Source: Saururus chinensis (taxonomy: Eukaryota; Streptophyta; Magnoliopsida; Piperales; Saururaceae). Taken from it: a DNA stretch of 64,000 bases. The stretch spans positions 5,920,893-5,984,892 of the forward strand of contig CP141149.1 in the NCBI GenBank assembly GCA_035235625.1. Reading direction: 5' to 3'. The notes beneath the pieces are model-generated. The model did not search any database, was not told where the DNA came from, and saw only the letters and a program-made list of their open reading frames with translations. The position numbers and the translations under genes were made by a program. Numbering within the stretch: position 1 is the first letter of the stretch; each line of letters begins with the position of its first letter. This document shows, piece after piece, positions 40,405 through 53,222 of the stretch.

Positions 40405-41085
40405 TCAGTAGAAAAAATAATATATCAACGCTAATAATATCTTGTCAGTACATAGTAAATTAAAAAAATTCAAACACCAAATCAACATGATTAAAGAAAA
40501 AAAGTAGAGAGTAAGAGAGATAAATAAATAAATTGGTGATATATCTAAATATATATGAATATCAATAAACACACATAAATATGTAGGCATAAAAGAAATG
40601 AATACAAATAATTTACTAAAAAAGTAAATTTTAAAAATAAATACGTACTTGTTTATTTCTATAAACAAAAAAATATGTAGCAATCTTAAAAAATATATGA
40701 GCATATATAAATATAGAAAAACACATGTATAAGCACACGAGCAACAAAACTAGGAGAGAGATAGAGAGAAGGAAAGGGAGGGAGAGGGAGAGAAGGACAG
40801 GAAGATGGAGAGAGAGAGAGAAGGAAAGGGAGGGAGAGGGAGAGAAGGATAGGAAGATGGAGAGAGAGAGAGAGAGAGGGAGAGGGTAAGGGAGATAGAG
40901 AGAGATAGATAGAAAGATAAATAAATAAATTGGTGACATATCTATACAAATATAGACAAATATATCAATGTGTATATATGAATATCGATAACCACACATA
41001 AATATGTAGGCATAAAAGAAATGCATACAAATAATTTACAAAGAAAGTAAATTTTATAAATAAATAAATACTTGTTTAGGATAAG
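40405..41085. repeat. Two-copy AT-rich duplication around a GAGAGG-rich core
   Basis: AAATAAATAAATTGGTGAYATATCT, followed by ATGAATATCRATAA and CACATAAATATGTAGGCATA then AATAATTTAC, occurs at about 40522-40655 and again at about 40918-41080. Between them is a purine-rich block (40750-40895) in which AGGAAAGGGAGGGAGAGGGA is itself duplicated at about 60-bp spacing. Long open frames here are low-complexity artefacts. Confidence 0.8.
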
Positions 41086-41089
41086 GGAT

Positions 41090-43990
41090 TTACATACAGT
41101 TTTGTATAATCAATTGCAGTAACGTAACAATTAAATAAAAACAAAATAGTTTCTCTCTTTCTGCTATATGGTGTTCTCTCTAACGTTGGCTACTAAACAA
41201 CTGCCCTTTCCTATGTTGTATAGCTTCCACTTTGCTGAGTGGTATCAAGAGGTCTGATTCACCGAGTTCAAACTAAATATCACAGGAATATATTCTCACA
41301 GTATTCTAATTTTCTCACACAATATATTCTAATAATCTTTATTATGAGTCTACTAATAATGTGAAAAAAATGGTGAAAGCAAAAAATTCTTTTTTTTTTT
41401 GAAACAAAACCAAGATTGGCCGAGATTTATAATGACCTTGCTGAGGATTGGAAATCCAACACTCTAGCAGACAACATTGTAGCAAGATCTCGAGTTTTGG
41501 AAACTTACAGAAACAAGACTCTTTCCTGCCCTATTTTCTCAAAACCTAATCAAGAAGAGAAATCTCGCCGAGATTGCAAGCCATGCAGCTAAGAGCCCAA
41601 GATATTGTGCGATAGTTTATAAATAGTTTATTAAGTCTTTCAATTGCAATATTGAAACAACTACAATGATTCCCGTGGAACAATAATATAGTACCCACTT
41701 ATAAGAACCCATCCCTATTTCCAAGGATTATGAGAAAGCTCGAGGTGTGGCAAATGCACAAGATTGAATCATATGGCCAATCCAGATCGTCCTGAGTCAG
41801 GTCAACCAGCTGGGCACCAGCCCGTTTCTTAGACTGGGTCCAGTTGAACCCGGTCAGTCCGTCTTGGTTTTAAAACACTGACTGCATTTAAAGATTAAAT
41901 AGAAGTTTGAGAAATAGTTGCAGAATCCACAAATGTATTTAACAAGTCAAACAAATCATAAGGATAAACTGTCGGCTTTAAATTATACTAGGTAAAAATA
42001 TGAAAAGCTCATGCAACCAAAAACATACAGCAAGAAACACAGGATAAGTTCTTTTCAGGAGCAGTGACAAACATAGCACATGTCATCTTAATAATCGACA
42101 GGCTATAGAGATGTATGCCACCGGTCTTTGTTTGGGATTGTATAGGCATTTATATGGGAAATTTCCCAATAAGCATACTCAGGTATAAGAAGCAGCATCT
42201 TAAGTGAAGCATAACTTTACCAATCAATAGATTGGGGGGCTATTATCTTCTACAATGTCTGACTAGTGTCTCCTCATTAGTATGCATTGTGAAGATAATT
42301 GGGTTTCAAAGCTTAGTTCCACATATTTTCAGCATATTCTAAAAGATCTAGTTGTTGCTCTAAAATTTTATCAGACTATTCTGGTATCAAAATGTAAATA
42401 TACTGGTGACATGTCCTGTTAAAACCTTCCTAGGTGTTTTATCTAAAAAAAGAGCCTATTACAAGTTTTTAACTTGTAATAGTATCAAGGATTACCATCT
42501 AGGATGTCTGAGAAAAAGAGATCTCAACAAGATCTCGGGAAGATTGGGAACATTTCATGACATCAAGAAACACACACAGCCCAGGTCCCACTATTATTTT
42601 TCTGCTTTGTGGGCTCAGATTGCATGTTTCAATCACAACCACAGATCAAGGGATTGCGATTGACATGTTGCACTAGAGGAAGGCCACACCTTTTTTTACC
42701 GATGGATGACCACACATTAAAACAAACCCAAAGGGCCGCCCACCATTTCCAATAGCCCTCTTCCAATTCTCCTTGGTCTAAACCCCAATAGACAAGCTGT
42801 CAATCCACCACCACATTGTTTTGTAGGTAGCATTACCTACACTAAACCACCTACTCAATTTTCCTATGATTTAATTTGAAGATGCGAGACATACTAATGT
42901 TGTACATGAGTGGAATCAAGGAGATTCAAAAGATCGATAGAGCTCCACCGATTTTGAGCCCATTTTAACATGTGGAATACCTGATAGAAACATTTTAATA
43001 TGGGCCTCAAACCAATAGCTAAGGTTGCATTTTTTTATTAGAGAACATAGAGCAGCTGGGTAGGCATGGAACCAATGTGGATTCTATTGAGTACCTTCAG
43101 GGATGGGGATATACGCAATATAGGTGCATGTATTCATTAATTAGAAACCATAGAGAAAGATAGATATGGAACCAATGTGAATGTTGAGGGGGAGTTACCA
43201 AATTTAAGCCCATCTAAAAAAATCCCTATAAACTATAACACACCACTCAACAAAAATCCCGCTCAGGTGAAACAAAATTAATGAATACAGATTCTTGCCT
43301 CACATAGAAGCTTGGTTTCTTTATTAGGCTCATCATCAAGCAAAACGAAAGTTTTATTATGATTGATTTTTTAGTGATAAAAAAATTCAAATGGCCATTC
43401 TCTTTCATTCTCCTTTCTGTCTGACTACCATCATTGTCCCTTCAACCTTTTCTTCTACTAAAATTTCCTTTCCTCTCTGGTCTTTGCTTTTGCCTCCCAG
43501 AAGAATCTTCTTTCCATTTAAGTTTTCCTACATTACACATTTACCCTCGCATAATTTTGTATCTTATCATATTACAATATAATTTAACAAATTGTTTGTG
43601 GTAGTTCCACATCTATTTCCTCTCTCCAGTTTATTTCCTATGCTTATTCTTTATAAGCAACATTCTCAACAAATCAAACTAAACCCCTTCCCCACCACTA
43701 CAATGCACAAGATTGATTAACATATACAAATATGCAAGTAGAGAAACATGCAAATGTGGGATCGTGAAATAGGACATGGGATCTCCAGGCTCTAATACCA
43801 GATCAGAAGACAAGTGTCCTACCAGTTGGAACTGTTGGTTTATAACACAATATAATAGAAACACATATTTAGAAATAAAAAACAACAAAACAAAATAAAA
43901 AGGGTAAATCACCTAACAAACAAAGAGGGACAAGTGCAAACAAAGCAACCAAAAAATACAACAAATTTTAAGAAGCATTAACTTACAGTT
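41090..43990. other. Unassigned intron-like or intergenic DNA
   Basis: AT-rich sequence in which I find no convincing gene, RNA or complete transposon. A stretch at about 41390-41885 (CCGAGATTTATAATG to TTTTAAAACACTG) has the look of a degraded plant repeat, but I could not find matching ends. The plus-strand frames at 42406-42663 and 43391-43582 have no recognisable domain. Confidence 0.5.
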
Positions 43991-43997
43991 TGCATAA

Positions 43998-45333
43998 GTG
44001 ATGCCAGCAGATGGCTCCATTGATAATTTTAATCTAAGTCATCCTGGTACCATGCATTTATTATCAGTAGGTTTTTCATTAACTCCATTAGTTGGTTCGG
44101 TCATGCCACCAGTGGCAGAAAAGAAGTTCTGGTCAACAACCTCATTCAATTCACTGCTTTTACAGCCATCCATAGATCTTGATTGGACAAGAACATCTGA
44201 ATCATCTTTGCAAAGAGATGGTAACTTTCGGAAATCAGTTATCCTTGGCTGGAATGAATATGAAATTGTCCTCCCAGGAGATGCAAATTCTTTTTGGAAC
44301 TCTGCTGCTGCCTATTCCACTCTGGTACTTCCTCTAGGCACAAGAACAGGTACAATATCAGATTGCTTGTTGGAAATATTGAGGGATATTGATTGATCTT
44401 TTGCGGCCATGCTGGTTTTCTTGAGCATGGTCACACTATTACTCGTAGGTAGTGCTGCTGCTGAACTTGCCATATTTATATTTGGACCAGGGCTTAATCC
44501 AATTCTTTGTGGAGCATTGGGGACACTTACTGTTGATACATTAGATATTACTCGTAGGTAGTGCTGCTGCTGAACTTGCCATATTTATATTTGGACCAGG
44601 GCTTAATCCAATTCTTTGTGGAGCATTGGGGACACTTACTGTTGATACATTAGACAAGATAGTGAATACAATAGATAGAAACAGCATAAGATGAGATGAT
44701 TATGTTTTCCACAGAGTGAAACATGATGTATATTGACTTACATGCTGTAGATTTAGTCTCCTTGATGCCAAGATCTGAGTTATGTGAAACAGACAGCCTT
44801 CCAATACTAGCCCTAACACTCTTCTAACTTTGGAAAGAATTATTCCCCATAGAAGCAGATTTTGGTTCCATATTGCCATTCGAGGATCTCACCTCACCAG
44901 TGATGGCATAGGGTTCAATGCACCGTGAAGACAGGAGGTTAGGTTCTATACTCAGAAATAGGCACATTAAATGAAAAAAGAAAATAAATTTAAGTACAAA
45001 ATTCAATAAACAGGGAGATCTGAGCAATACCGAGACATCAACAAACCCAGACCCCAACACAACTTTGGTTGTAAGAACACCCAAGAGTTTTTCCCATCAT
45101 GAACATTTAAATCTGACAACCTAGGCCATCCCACATCTACAGCATCATGACATCTCACAGGTTCCCAGGAGAAAACCTGATGCAGCATATTCAGAATTTC
45201 AGAAGTTGAAGGACATAAAAGTAACATACTCTCAAGAACTAGAAGAACACCTTACACCTTCAAAGCTTTCATGCAGTCCACAAAGCAGGGTATTGCCATC
45301 AGGATTGAAAAACATTGCACGCACTCCACTACT
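43998..45333 (-). pseudogene. Katanin p80 WD40 subunit (KTN80) fragment
   Basis: Minus-strand blocks follow the plant katanin p80 protein. 45333-45250 gives SSGVRAMFFNPDGNTLLCGL. 45180-45020 gives VFSWEPVRCHDAVDVGWPRL and SDLNVHDGK, then breaks frame. 44950-44765 gives EPYAITGEVRSSNGN and later SIGRLSVSHNSDL. 44690-44000 gives VSTVSVPNAPQRIGLSPGP, then VPVLVPRGSTRVE, a TAG, AAAEFQKEFASPGRT and SRSMDGCKSSELNEVVDQNF. These correspond to the last WD repeat and the low-complexity middle region. The first WD repeats and the C-terminal con80 domain, which binds the p60 severing ATPase, are absent. Damage includes two one-base insertions after HDGK, a TAG after NNSFQS, the TAG after STRVE (Gln expected), and a 109-bp tandem duplication. 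Katanin severs microtubules; this copy is dead. Confidence 0.85.
44439..44656. repeat. Exact 109-bp tandem duplication inside the katanin fragment
   Basis: The segment starting TTACTCGTAGGTAGTGCTGC at 44439 is repeated from 44548 with no difference I can see over about 109 bp. Because 109 is not a multiple of three it shifts the katanin frame. Identity of the copies implies a recent event or an assembly error. Confidence 0.95.
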
Positions 45334-46277
45334 CTGAAATATATGCAAATTTAATGAACATCACTTATGTAGATAAAATCACAAGCTCAATATCCCTGAT
45401 TTTCAGTCTCAGCATATGACATTATAAAAAATTACGGAATTTTGTAATAAGCTAGACAGCAGTAAGTGACTAAATGATCCTTAATCCTCGGGGGAGGAAC
45501 TTATTCCCTGGCTCTTAGCTCCCTTTTTAGTCCAAACTGCTAACAGAAACTTTTTATCCATGAGACATCACAATGACAAAGAACACCCCAATTCCTTATA
45601 TGTCAATCTGAAGCACATGCATATTTTCTCTAATTCATCAAGGTTGACAAATGTAAGTAAAATAACTTTACTTCCCTAAACCATTTCTTCTTCATTTCTA
45701 TTTCATTGCAGCAAAGATATCCTATGCATGCTGCAGCTAACTCTTCTTTTCAAGCCTGCAGAATACCAAGGGACCAAATGGTCCTTATAGAGCATTTACA
45801 GAGACCAGTGGTTCTCAAGCAACTCCAACATGTTAGCGAAACTTGAGAGCAGTCAATTTTACATGCATTACCAACTCAGAACTAGCATGCATTCCCCATT
45901 CCCCAAAATGCATGCATACCGGAAGATTTACATGCATTGCCATGAATACACTCCAAAAATTACCATGGCTAAGCATCCAGGTTGGCAAACTAAGGCTACA
46001 TTTACATAACCGGTGGCCTCAAGCTGTTAAGGAATAATAATGTATATGAAGTTCAGATTGACCCAAACAGACAGATGCTTACACGTGCAGGGAAGTACAG
46101 AGGCACGAGCAAGCAAGTTGCCTTAAAAGCTCAAACAATATATACGATCAGATCGGCCCAAACAAATAGATGCGGATAGTCAGATTATCCAACAGACTCC
46201 ACATCCCATGTGTCACAACAATACGAATAATGATAACATTATTAACAAGGAAACTGCAAAACAGAATTGATACTCAC

Positions 46278-46440
46278 ACAGTAATATTCCATCACGTTGT
46301 TCTGCAAAGGTGATCCAGTCAATGCAATTTGTCATTGGCATCTTACTTGCTTCAATGCTTGGGTGATGTCAGCCCTTGTGTTGTTTATCATGTGTTTTTT
46401 ATTATACGGGCTTCAACACAAACTAGGATGTCTCTGAACC
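46278..46440 (-). pseudogene. ATRX/CHR20-type SNF2 helicase exon fragment
   Basis: On the minus strand this reads RDILVCVEARIIKNT, an inserted stretch of about 15 bases with stops, then RADITQALKQVRCQ, a TGA, and QIALTGSPLQNNVMEYYC followed by a GTGAGT donor. It matches the exon of plant ATRX-like SNF2 ATPases that carries helicase motif II (DEAH) and motif III (LTGSPLQNN). Motif II reads VEAR where the family has DEAH, so both the Mg-binding Asp and the His are gone. The TGA replaces an Arg codon, consistent with CGA to TGA. ATRX deposits histone H3.3. No other exons of the gene are visible nearby, so this is an isolated, dead fragment. It lies upstream of the katanin piece on the same strand. 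Confidence 0.8.
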
Positions 46441-46444
46441 AGTT

Positions 46445-49400
46445 AAAAAATATCAGGCAACTGTAAGATGGAGATGAGGCATCTTTAAAACGGCGAAAAA
46501 AAGTTATATGTGTTGCATGACAATGGTACCCCTACTGAACAACACGAGATAAGTTAAATGTAACAAAAAACTAGATTTAATTACTTGAACTTGAACAAAC
46601 ATCTACATTCCAAAACTTGAAAGTCAGGCAAAAAATCTTAAAGATGCACATTGCAAAGATACCCTTGAACATTAATTTGAAAAACAAGATTTTGGAAACC
46701 TTTCAGAAAACAAAGTTTTAAGTTCTAAATCGATTTTCATAAAATATTTTTGGGGCTTTTGTAAATTGTTTTGTAAACTCAAAATGCAGGTTCACAAGTA
46801 CTTTTAGTTTGGTTGTTGAGCAATGAATTTTTCAAACAATATTTGAGCATTGTCAACCTTTGGGATCCTTTTAAAATTCAAATTAGAGTTGATTACATGA
46901 ATTTGAAGTGAACAAATATCTAGATTCCAAACCTTGAAGTCTATATACCTACATCTGAAAGATGTGCAATGCAACAACACTAAAAGCCAGATTTTAAAAC
47001 CTTGAAAATCTCTTAAAAATCAATTTGAAAAGCCAGATTTTGGAAACCTTTTAGAAAATGAAGTTTTAAGGTCTTAAAATATTTCCGTTTAGGGCTCTTC
47101 TAAAATCAAAATGCACGTTCATAAATACCTTTCGTTTAGTTATAGAGCAATGTATTTTTTTTAGCAATATTTGAACTTTGTCAACCTTTGGAATCTTTTC
47201 AAAATTCAAACTAGATTTCTGAATTATTTTACTCATGAAAAGAAAATTTTGTAACCCTAGTGTGTTCCAAAAAACACACAATATGAAAAAAATGTAAACT
47301 ATACATACTCTATAATTTTAAGGTAAATCACAAATTTCTAATCGGGAGAACAAAATATTAATACTTGCAAAATGAAACTAAAATTCAACTAAGTATAAAA
47401 ACTTCACAGGTAGTAATCTCCCAATAACTAGGGTCGGGCCATGCATTGTTGGTGCTTACAATCCTCCTAATCCCTAAATCCTTTCTATAGCACAGAACTA
47501 AATCTATGTAAACAGAAGTTAAATATTCAGGACAAGCTAGGTCATGTCACTTATAAACTTTTTAAAACAACATCTACAATCATTATTAGCTTAAACAAAA
47601 GGACTACCCTAAAGACTTACATACTTTTACACAATGAGTTCATCTAGGTTTTTTTGTACAGTATCATCAAGGTTGAACTTATAGACACGATTGATAATTG
47701 AATGGTAACTCCTAGGAAACTCCATATACTAAACTTTTTAAAACAACATCTACGAACATTATTGGCTCAAACAAAAGGACTATCTAAAGGCATACATACT
47801 TTTACATAATCTGAATTTGTCTAGGTTTTGCATGCACACGTTCATAAAGGTTGAACTTACAGAAATAATTGATAATTGAGTGGTAATTCCTAGGAAACTC
47901 CATATACTCTACAAATTCAAGATGAACCACAAGACTCCTAATCAAGACAACCAATCAAGTAAGCAAGCAACAACAAAGGTTGTCATACCTAAATCTTTAA
48001 TTCCTTTTTTTAGCCTTTGAAATCGTAAAACTAAATAAAGAGACAAATCAAATTTGAGACACCAACAAATTTTATCTATATTATCAAAAAAGGAAGAGGA
48101 GAACACTAAAGTATTATAAAGCATCTACAAAATTGTTTTTGATCTAGATTAAAGTTACAGTCAATTAGATACTGCCCACACCCTACGATTTTAAGGCAAA
48201 CCACATGAACCTAATATGGGGACAAGACCACACCACAAAATGGGCAGTTGCTATCCACGCATATAAGCTCATGCATCGTGAATCTAGGCAATCCTCGTAA
48301 TTCTTAAATTTTTTTTGGTACTAAACTTAATCTAAAGGGAAAAGTAGAGCACTAAGGTATAATAAAGCTTCTACACAATTGTGTTTGATCTAGGTTGAAG
48401 TTATGAAATCAATTAGAAACTGCCCACACCCTACAACTTTAAGGCGAACCACATGAACCTAATATGGGGACAACACCACACCGCAAAGTGGGCAGTATCC
48501 ACGCATATAGGCTCATGCATCGGGAATCTATGCAGTCCCTATAATCCCTAATTTTTTTATTTTTTTTTGGCATTGAACTTAATCAAAATAAAGACAAGTC
48601 ATATATTTAGGTCATGCTACGTCCATCATGTCACTACGTAATGTATTGAGACAAATAAAAGGAAAAGGAGAGCACTCAGTATTATAAAGCTTCTACAAAA
48701 TTGTGTTCGATCTAGGCTGATGTTATAGAATCAATTGTAATATATGCCACAATGTAAATAACGAGAAAACTCAAATTTTTAGGACATGCTTGGTCATGTC
48801 ACTAAATAACTTCTTGAGACAAACAAATTTTATCTATATTATCAAAATGGGAAAAGGAGAGCGCTAAGGTATTATAAAGCTTCTACAAATTTGTGCTTGA
48901 TCTAAGTTGAAGTTACGAAATCAATTAGATACAGCCCGCACCCCACGATTTTAAGGCAAACCACATGAACCTAATATACGGACAACACCACACCGCGTAG
49001 TGGGCAATTATCCACGCATATAGGCTCATGCATCATGAATCTAGGCAATTCTCATAATTCCTATTTTTCTTTTCGGAATTGAGCTTAATCTAAAGGTAGA
49101 GCACTAAGGTATTATAAAGCTTCTACATGATTGTGTTTGAGTCAAATATTTAGGACATGCTATGTCATGTCACTCATAAAGTATTCAGGCACAAATAAAA
49201 GGAAAAGGAGAGCACTAAGCATTATAAAGCTTCTACAAAATTGTGTTTGATAAAGCTTAATAAGTTATAGAATCAATTGGAAACTTCCTACAATCTATGA
49301 TTTTAAGGCGAACTACATGATCTACTATAGTGACACCACATCAGAAAGTGAAATCCACAAAGCATGCAAGAAAAAAAGCATCGCTAGTAATCACTATCCG

Positions 49401-49830
49401 TGCAAATAAGCCTTCCCATAATACCTAAACTTTTTTTTGGCCACTGAACTAAATCTAAATAAACACTTGGAAACTGCCTGCTATCTATGATTTTATAGCG
49501 AACTACATGATCTACTATAGGGACAATACCACACTGCAAAGTGAAATCCCCGAAGCATGCAAGAAAAAAAAACCATTGCTGGTAGTCGCTATCCATGCAA
49601 ATAGGCTTTCCCCATGATATCAAAAAAAAATTTGCCACTAAACTAAGTCTAAATAAGCACAAATCAAATATGCAGTCATGTCACTAAGTAACACCTTGAG
49701 ACTAATAAATTTAATCATATTATTAATAAGGGAAGAGGAGAGCAATAAGAATTATTATAAAGCTCCTACACAATTGTGTTTGATCTAGACTGAAGCTACA
49801 AAATCAATTGGAAACTGCCCACACCATAGG
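46445..49830. repeat. AT-rich intron-like DNA made of serial local duplications
   Basis: Several families of direct repeats fill the interval. A block at 46596 (TGAACAAACATCTACATTCC) returns at about 46907. A block at 47557 (TTTTTAAAACAACATCTACR) returns at about 47733. From 48100 to 49800 a motif ATTATAAAGCTTCTACA with TTGTGTTTGATCTAG appears about seven times at irregular spacing of 110-530 bp, in larger copies that also contain GGACAACACCACACCG and CCACGCATATAGGCTCATGC. No coding sequence is recognised. Frames at 47066-47281, 47942-48124 and 49384-49662 are repeat-derived. Confidence 0.75.
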
Positions 49831-50189
49831 GAAGAAGAGCCGATTTCATTTAGCCAACATTTTCTTAATTATAAATATATCCACATACTAGTTCTATAAG
49901 CACCCTTAGTAATTTTCAGCTGTACAATCCCCTCCAAAAAAAAACTAAACTTAGCCTTCTAATTATCCCCTAGTTGTAGTCATGCCAATCTTTTTGGTCC
50001 CTATTGCAAAATTGGCACACATATTGCACACTTTCGCACTCCACTAATTCTCTCTTAAAAATGAATGCAAGACAAAATGCATAAAAAAACACCTCAAGCT
50101 TAAGAAAATACCGTCCATATAATGGTAGCCACCCAAAATTAAATCAACTCTTAAATAGCTCAAATAATTTGCCCATTCAAATTTTTTGT

Positions 50190-50298
50190 AACAAAACAAA
50201 TCAATGAAAGTATCTTCCCTGATTTGATTAACTTGCCCTTGTGCTCTTTTCTTAATTGTAATTGACCTATCATCATTGTAAGCCAAGGGAACTACACT
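50190..50298 (-). pseudogene. Exon-like block with unassigned protein similarity
   Basis: On the minus strand, after a TCTTTTTGCAG acceptor-like sequence, a frame reads VVPLAYNDDRSITIKKRAQG then QVNQIREDTFIDLF before degenerating. Its charged, non-repetitive composition differs from the surrounding AT-rich translation, which makes it look like a true exon. I do not recognise the protein. It is on the same strand as the gene fragments at 35-46 kb. A chance open stretch cannot be excluded. Confidence 0.35.
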
Positions 50299-51639
50299 GC
50301 AAAAAGAAGATGAGATAGAAATTAGATTGACTATTGGCCAAAAGAAATGACAAGAAGAAACCAAAAATAAACATTTAAAGAAAGTGGTTGTTGTATAAAA
50401 TTTAACAATTACATTTAAAAATATAAAAACCAAAAAATCTGTTCGAAAACATTGACCTAAGCAACAATTAAAGAACCACAATAAAGGCCAATTTGTCACC
50501 CTCCTATAAAGAATAAAAATTTCGGTACTAATCCCTTTACTGCAAAATAAAAATGGCACAAGAAAAACTAGAAAATTACATACTTGTTACAAAAAGGCTG
50601 ATTTTCTTTAAAAAGATTACTCCTAAATTCCAAATTTTAGGTGAAAAGGATAGCGAATAGTAGATAGTAGAATGAAGAAAAACATACAAAGAATAGCTAT
50701 CCAACCCTTAATAATCGCATCAACTTTCCCTATAATGCATCCAGGATGCATACATGCTTAATGAGCACTTTGTTCCAACTAAAAAAACTTAATATATGTA
50801 CATTTCATATAATACCTAATACAAACAACATTTATAATGAGGCTATTATCAACCCAAAAGTATTCCAAGAAAGGTAATTACTTATAAAGAAATTCATACT
50901 TAACAAAAAAATAAAAACAAAAATTTAATGAGGCCACTCTTATTTTAAAAGAATTACCAAAAGTTTTGGAACATATAATTATGAAATTAGGCTTTGTTAG
51001 CAAATAGAAAAGTCCAATGAAAAGTGTACATAAGAAGAAAAAAAATGACAAATTTATTGATTTTTACAATTGATTGGACTCTTTCCTTACCTCTAGGATG
51101 AAAGGGACAGAAAACAATCAAACAATGGTAACACTAACATTAACATCAATTAAATCAAAGACAAGACATAAATCACAGTAGCAACAAAAAAATTCTTGCA
51201 AGGGACAAATTTCAAAAGTGGATAGGTGTTAAGGAAAAAAAATGAGGGGCTTAAAGTTCTTTACAAAAAACTAGAAATTACATTATTGTATAACGCATAT
51301 TAAATACAATTATGCAGCCCAAAAATACTCCCCAAACGAAAATGACAAAATCTATACCAGATAAGTCCCTGTTTTTAAATAGGTTTCTCATTTTCATGGC
51401 ACGTCCATATGTTCAACTCCAGGATACATAGAAGTTAGACAATCAAAATGCTTAAGCACATCCAACATTAGGTCATGCAACCTTTGTACTAGTAATACTT
51501 TACTGACTTTAACTTTAAACAAACAAAAACAATAAATGATGAGATAAAAAATTGGGGGGTGTAAACAGTATTTAAAGGACATCTGATACTCCAACCAAGT
51601 GTATACACAACACAACACTCAGAAGAAAAGCTAGTTATG

Positions 51640-52300
51640 GGCTCACTCTCGTTAAAAAATGGAGTCGGTCACAAAAAACTTGAGGAAACCAAATAACAAC
51701 CAAGTTTATAATAAAACAACACAATGTTTAGAAGAAAGCAAGATATGGGCTCACTGATCATAAGATGAAGGAATTAGTCACAAAGAACTTGAGGAAACCA
51801 AATAATCTTTGCAAAAATGTTGAGGAGTGAGGAATGAAAAGTGACTAATACAGTTAATAACAAGCATGGTCAGCAAAATCGCACATCCTATTCAGGAGAG
51901 GACATTAAAAAAAAAATCTGGTGAAACTCCTAGAAATAAACAATAGAATGACGACATAACTTTGCATTATGCTCAAAAACACTAAATAAACACAAGCACC
52001 AAAATAAAATGAAGGAATCAGTCACTGATCATAAAATGAAGGAATCAATCACAAAGAACTTGAGGAAACCAAATGATCTTTGCCAAAATGTTGAGGAGTG
52101 AGGAATGAGAAGTGACTAATACAGTTAATAACAAACATGGTCAGCAAAATCGTACATCCTATTCAGGAGAGGACATTAAAAAAAATTCAGGTGAAACTCC
52201 TAAAAATAAACAATTGAATGGCAACATAACTTTGCATTATGCTAAAAAACGCTAAATAAATACAAGCACCAAAATAACACTTGAAAAAATCAGAAAGTAC
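51640..52300. repeat. 271-bp tandem duplication in intron-like DNA
   Basis: The segment starting TGATCATAAGATGAAGGAAT at 51755 is repeated from 52026 with a handful of differences, including TTGAGGAGTGAGGAATGARA and CATCCTATTCAGGAGAGGAC in both copies. A shorter related sequence (GCTAGTTATGGGCTCACTCTC) precedes them at about 51630. The remainder of 50300-53200 is AT-rich with no feature I can support. Confidence 0.85.
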
Positions 52301-53222
52301 ACAACAAAGTGCCACATTGGTAAAAAAATATAGATCATTCAAAAAGCCAAAACAGTCCAAAACCTGTGAAATAGAATGCAGGAAGACATGAGGAAAATGG
52401 ATATAAATAGTTTAGTTTAAAATGTTATAAAGTCTAAAACAGCAGGGCTCCCATTAGAAAAAAAAACTGATTCCATGGAAAAAATAAGACTTGGAAACAT
52501 GATGATCAATAAAAATGGAAAACTATCAAAACATATTAAATAAGATGAGGGAGAAGGTGTTAAATGAAGAACAAATAGGTGAATACTTAACAAAACCGCC
52601 CAGAGAATTTAGTGAAAATCCTAAACCATAAAACAACAGAAATACCACAAAATTTTGTGTAAGGCTCAAAACTCTACTCAAGGACTAGCAATCGTTCTTT
52701 AAGCTCAAAACCCTAAAAAAGGATAATAGCAAAATGACTACACAATTGTTGTTTAGGCTCAAAACCCTAAACAAGTATTTTCAGTGAAAAACATAAAAAT
52801 GGAAAATAATCAAAAAGAAAATGGCAGATAGAGCAAGGAAAACGCAAGTTAGCACTTCGCACAGGAAATCGATGGTTTATATTAGCAAATCTACCAATAC
52901 TGCTCAGTACACAATTTGGGGAGAAACATTAGCATTTCACATTTGCTAACCAAATGAATATGATCCGAACTACTAGAAACAATCTCATTCAAAGACCTAA
53001 AGTCCACGGCTGAACTCACAGAGATTGAAGAGATCAAAAGAAATGGAAAAAAAAAAACCAAACTGGGTTTCCACTGGCAAAAGAAATGAACCCAAAAAAA
53101 ATAAATGACATGTAGAAGATGACCATCCAAAACGCCGACACCGTATACCAAATAATACTAGAAAATGTAATAAAATGCCCATTTTAAGAGTGGAAAAAAG
53201 GAAATTCAATGATGGAATTGAT

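Noticed and set aside
41210..41260. Possible tRNA-Met primer site (GTGGTATCAAGAGG)
   Set aside because: No LTR end lies just before it and no gag or pol after it, so it is probably chance.
43998..44396. 132-codon plus-strand frame
   Set aside because: It is the antisense of the katanin p80 fragment; the conserved protein lies on the minus strand.
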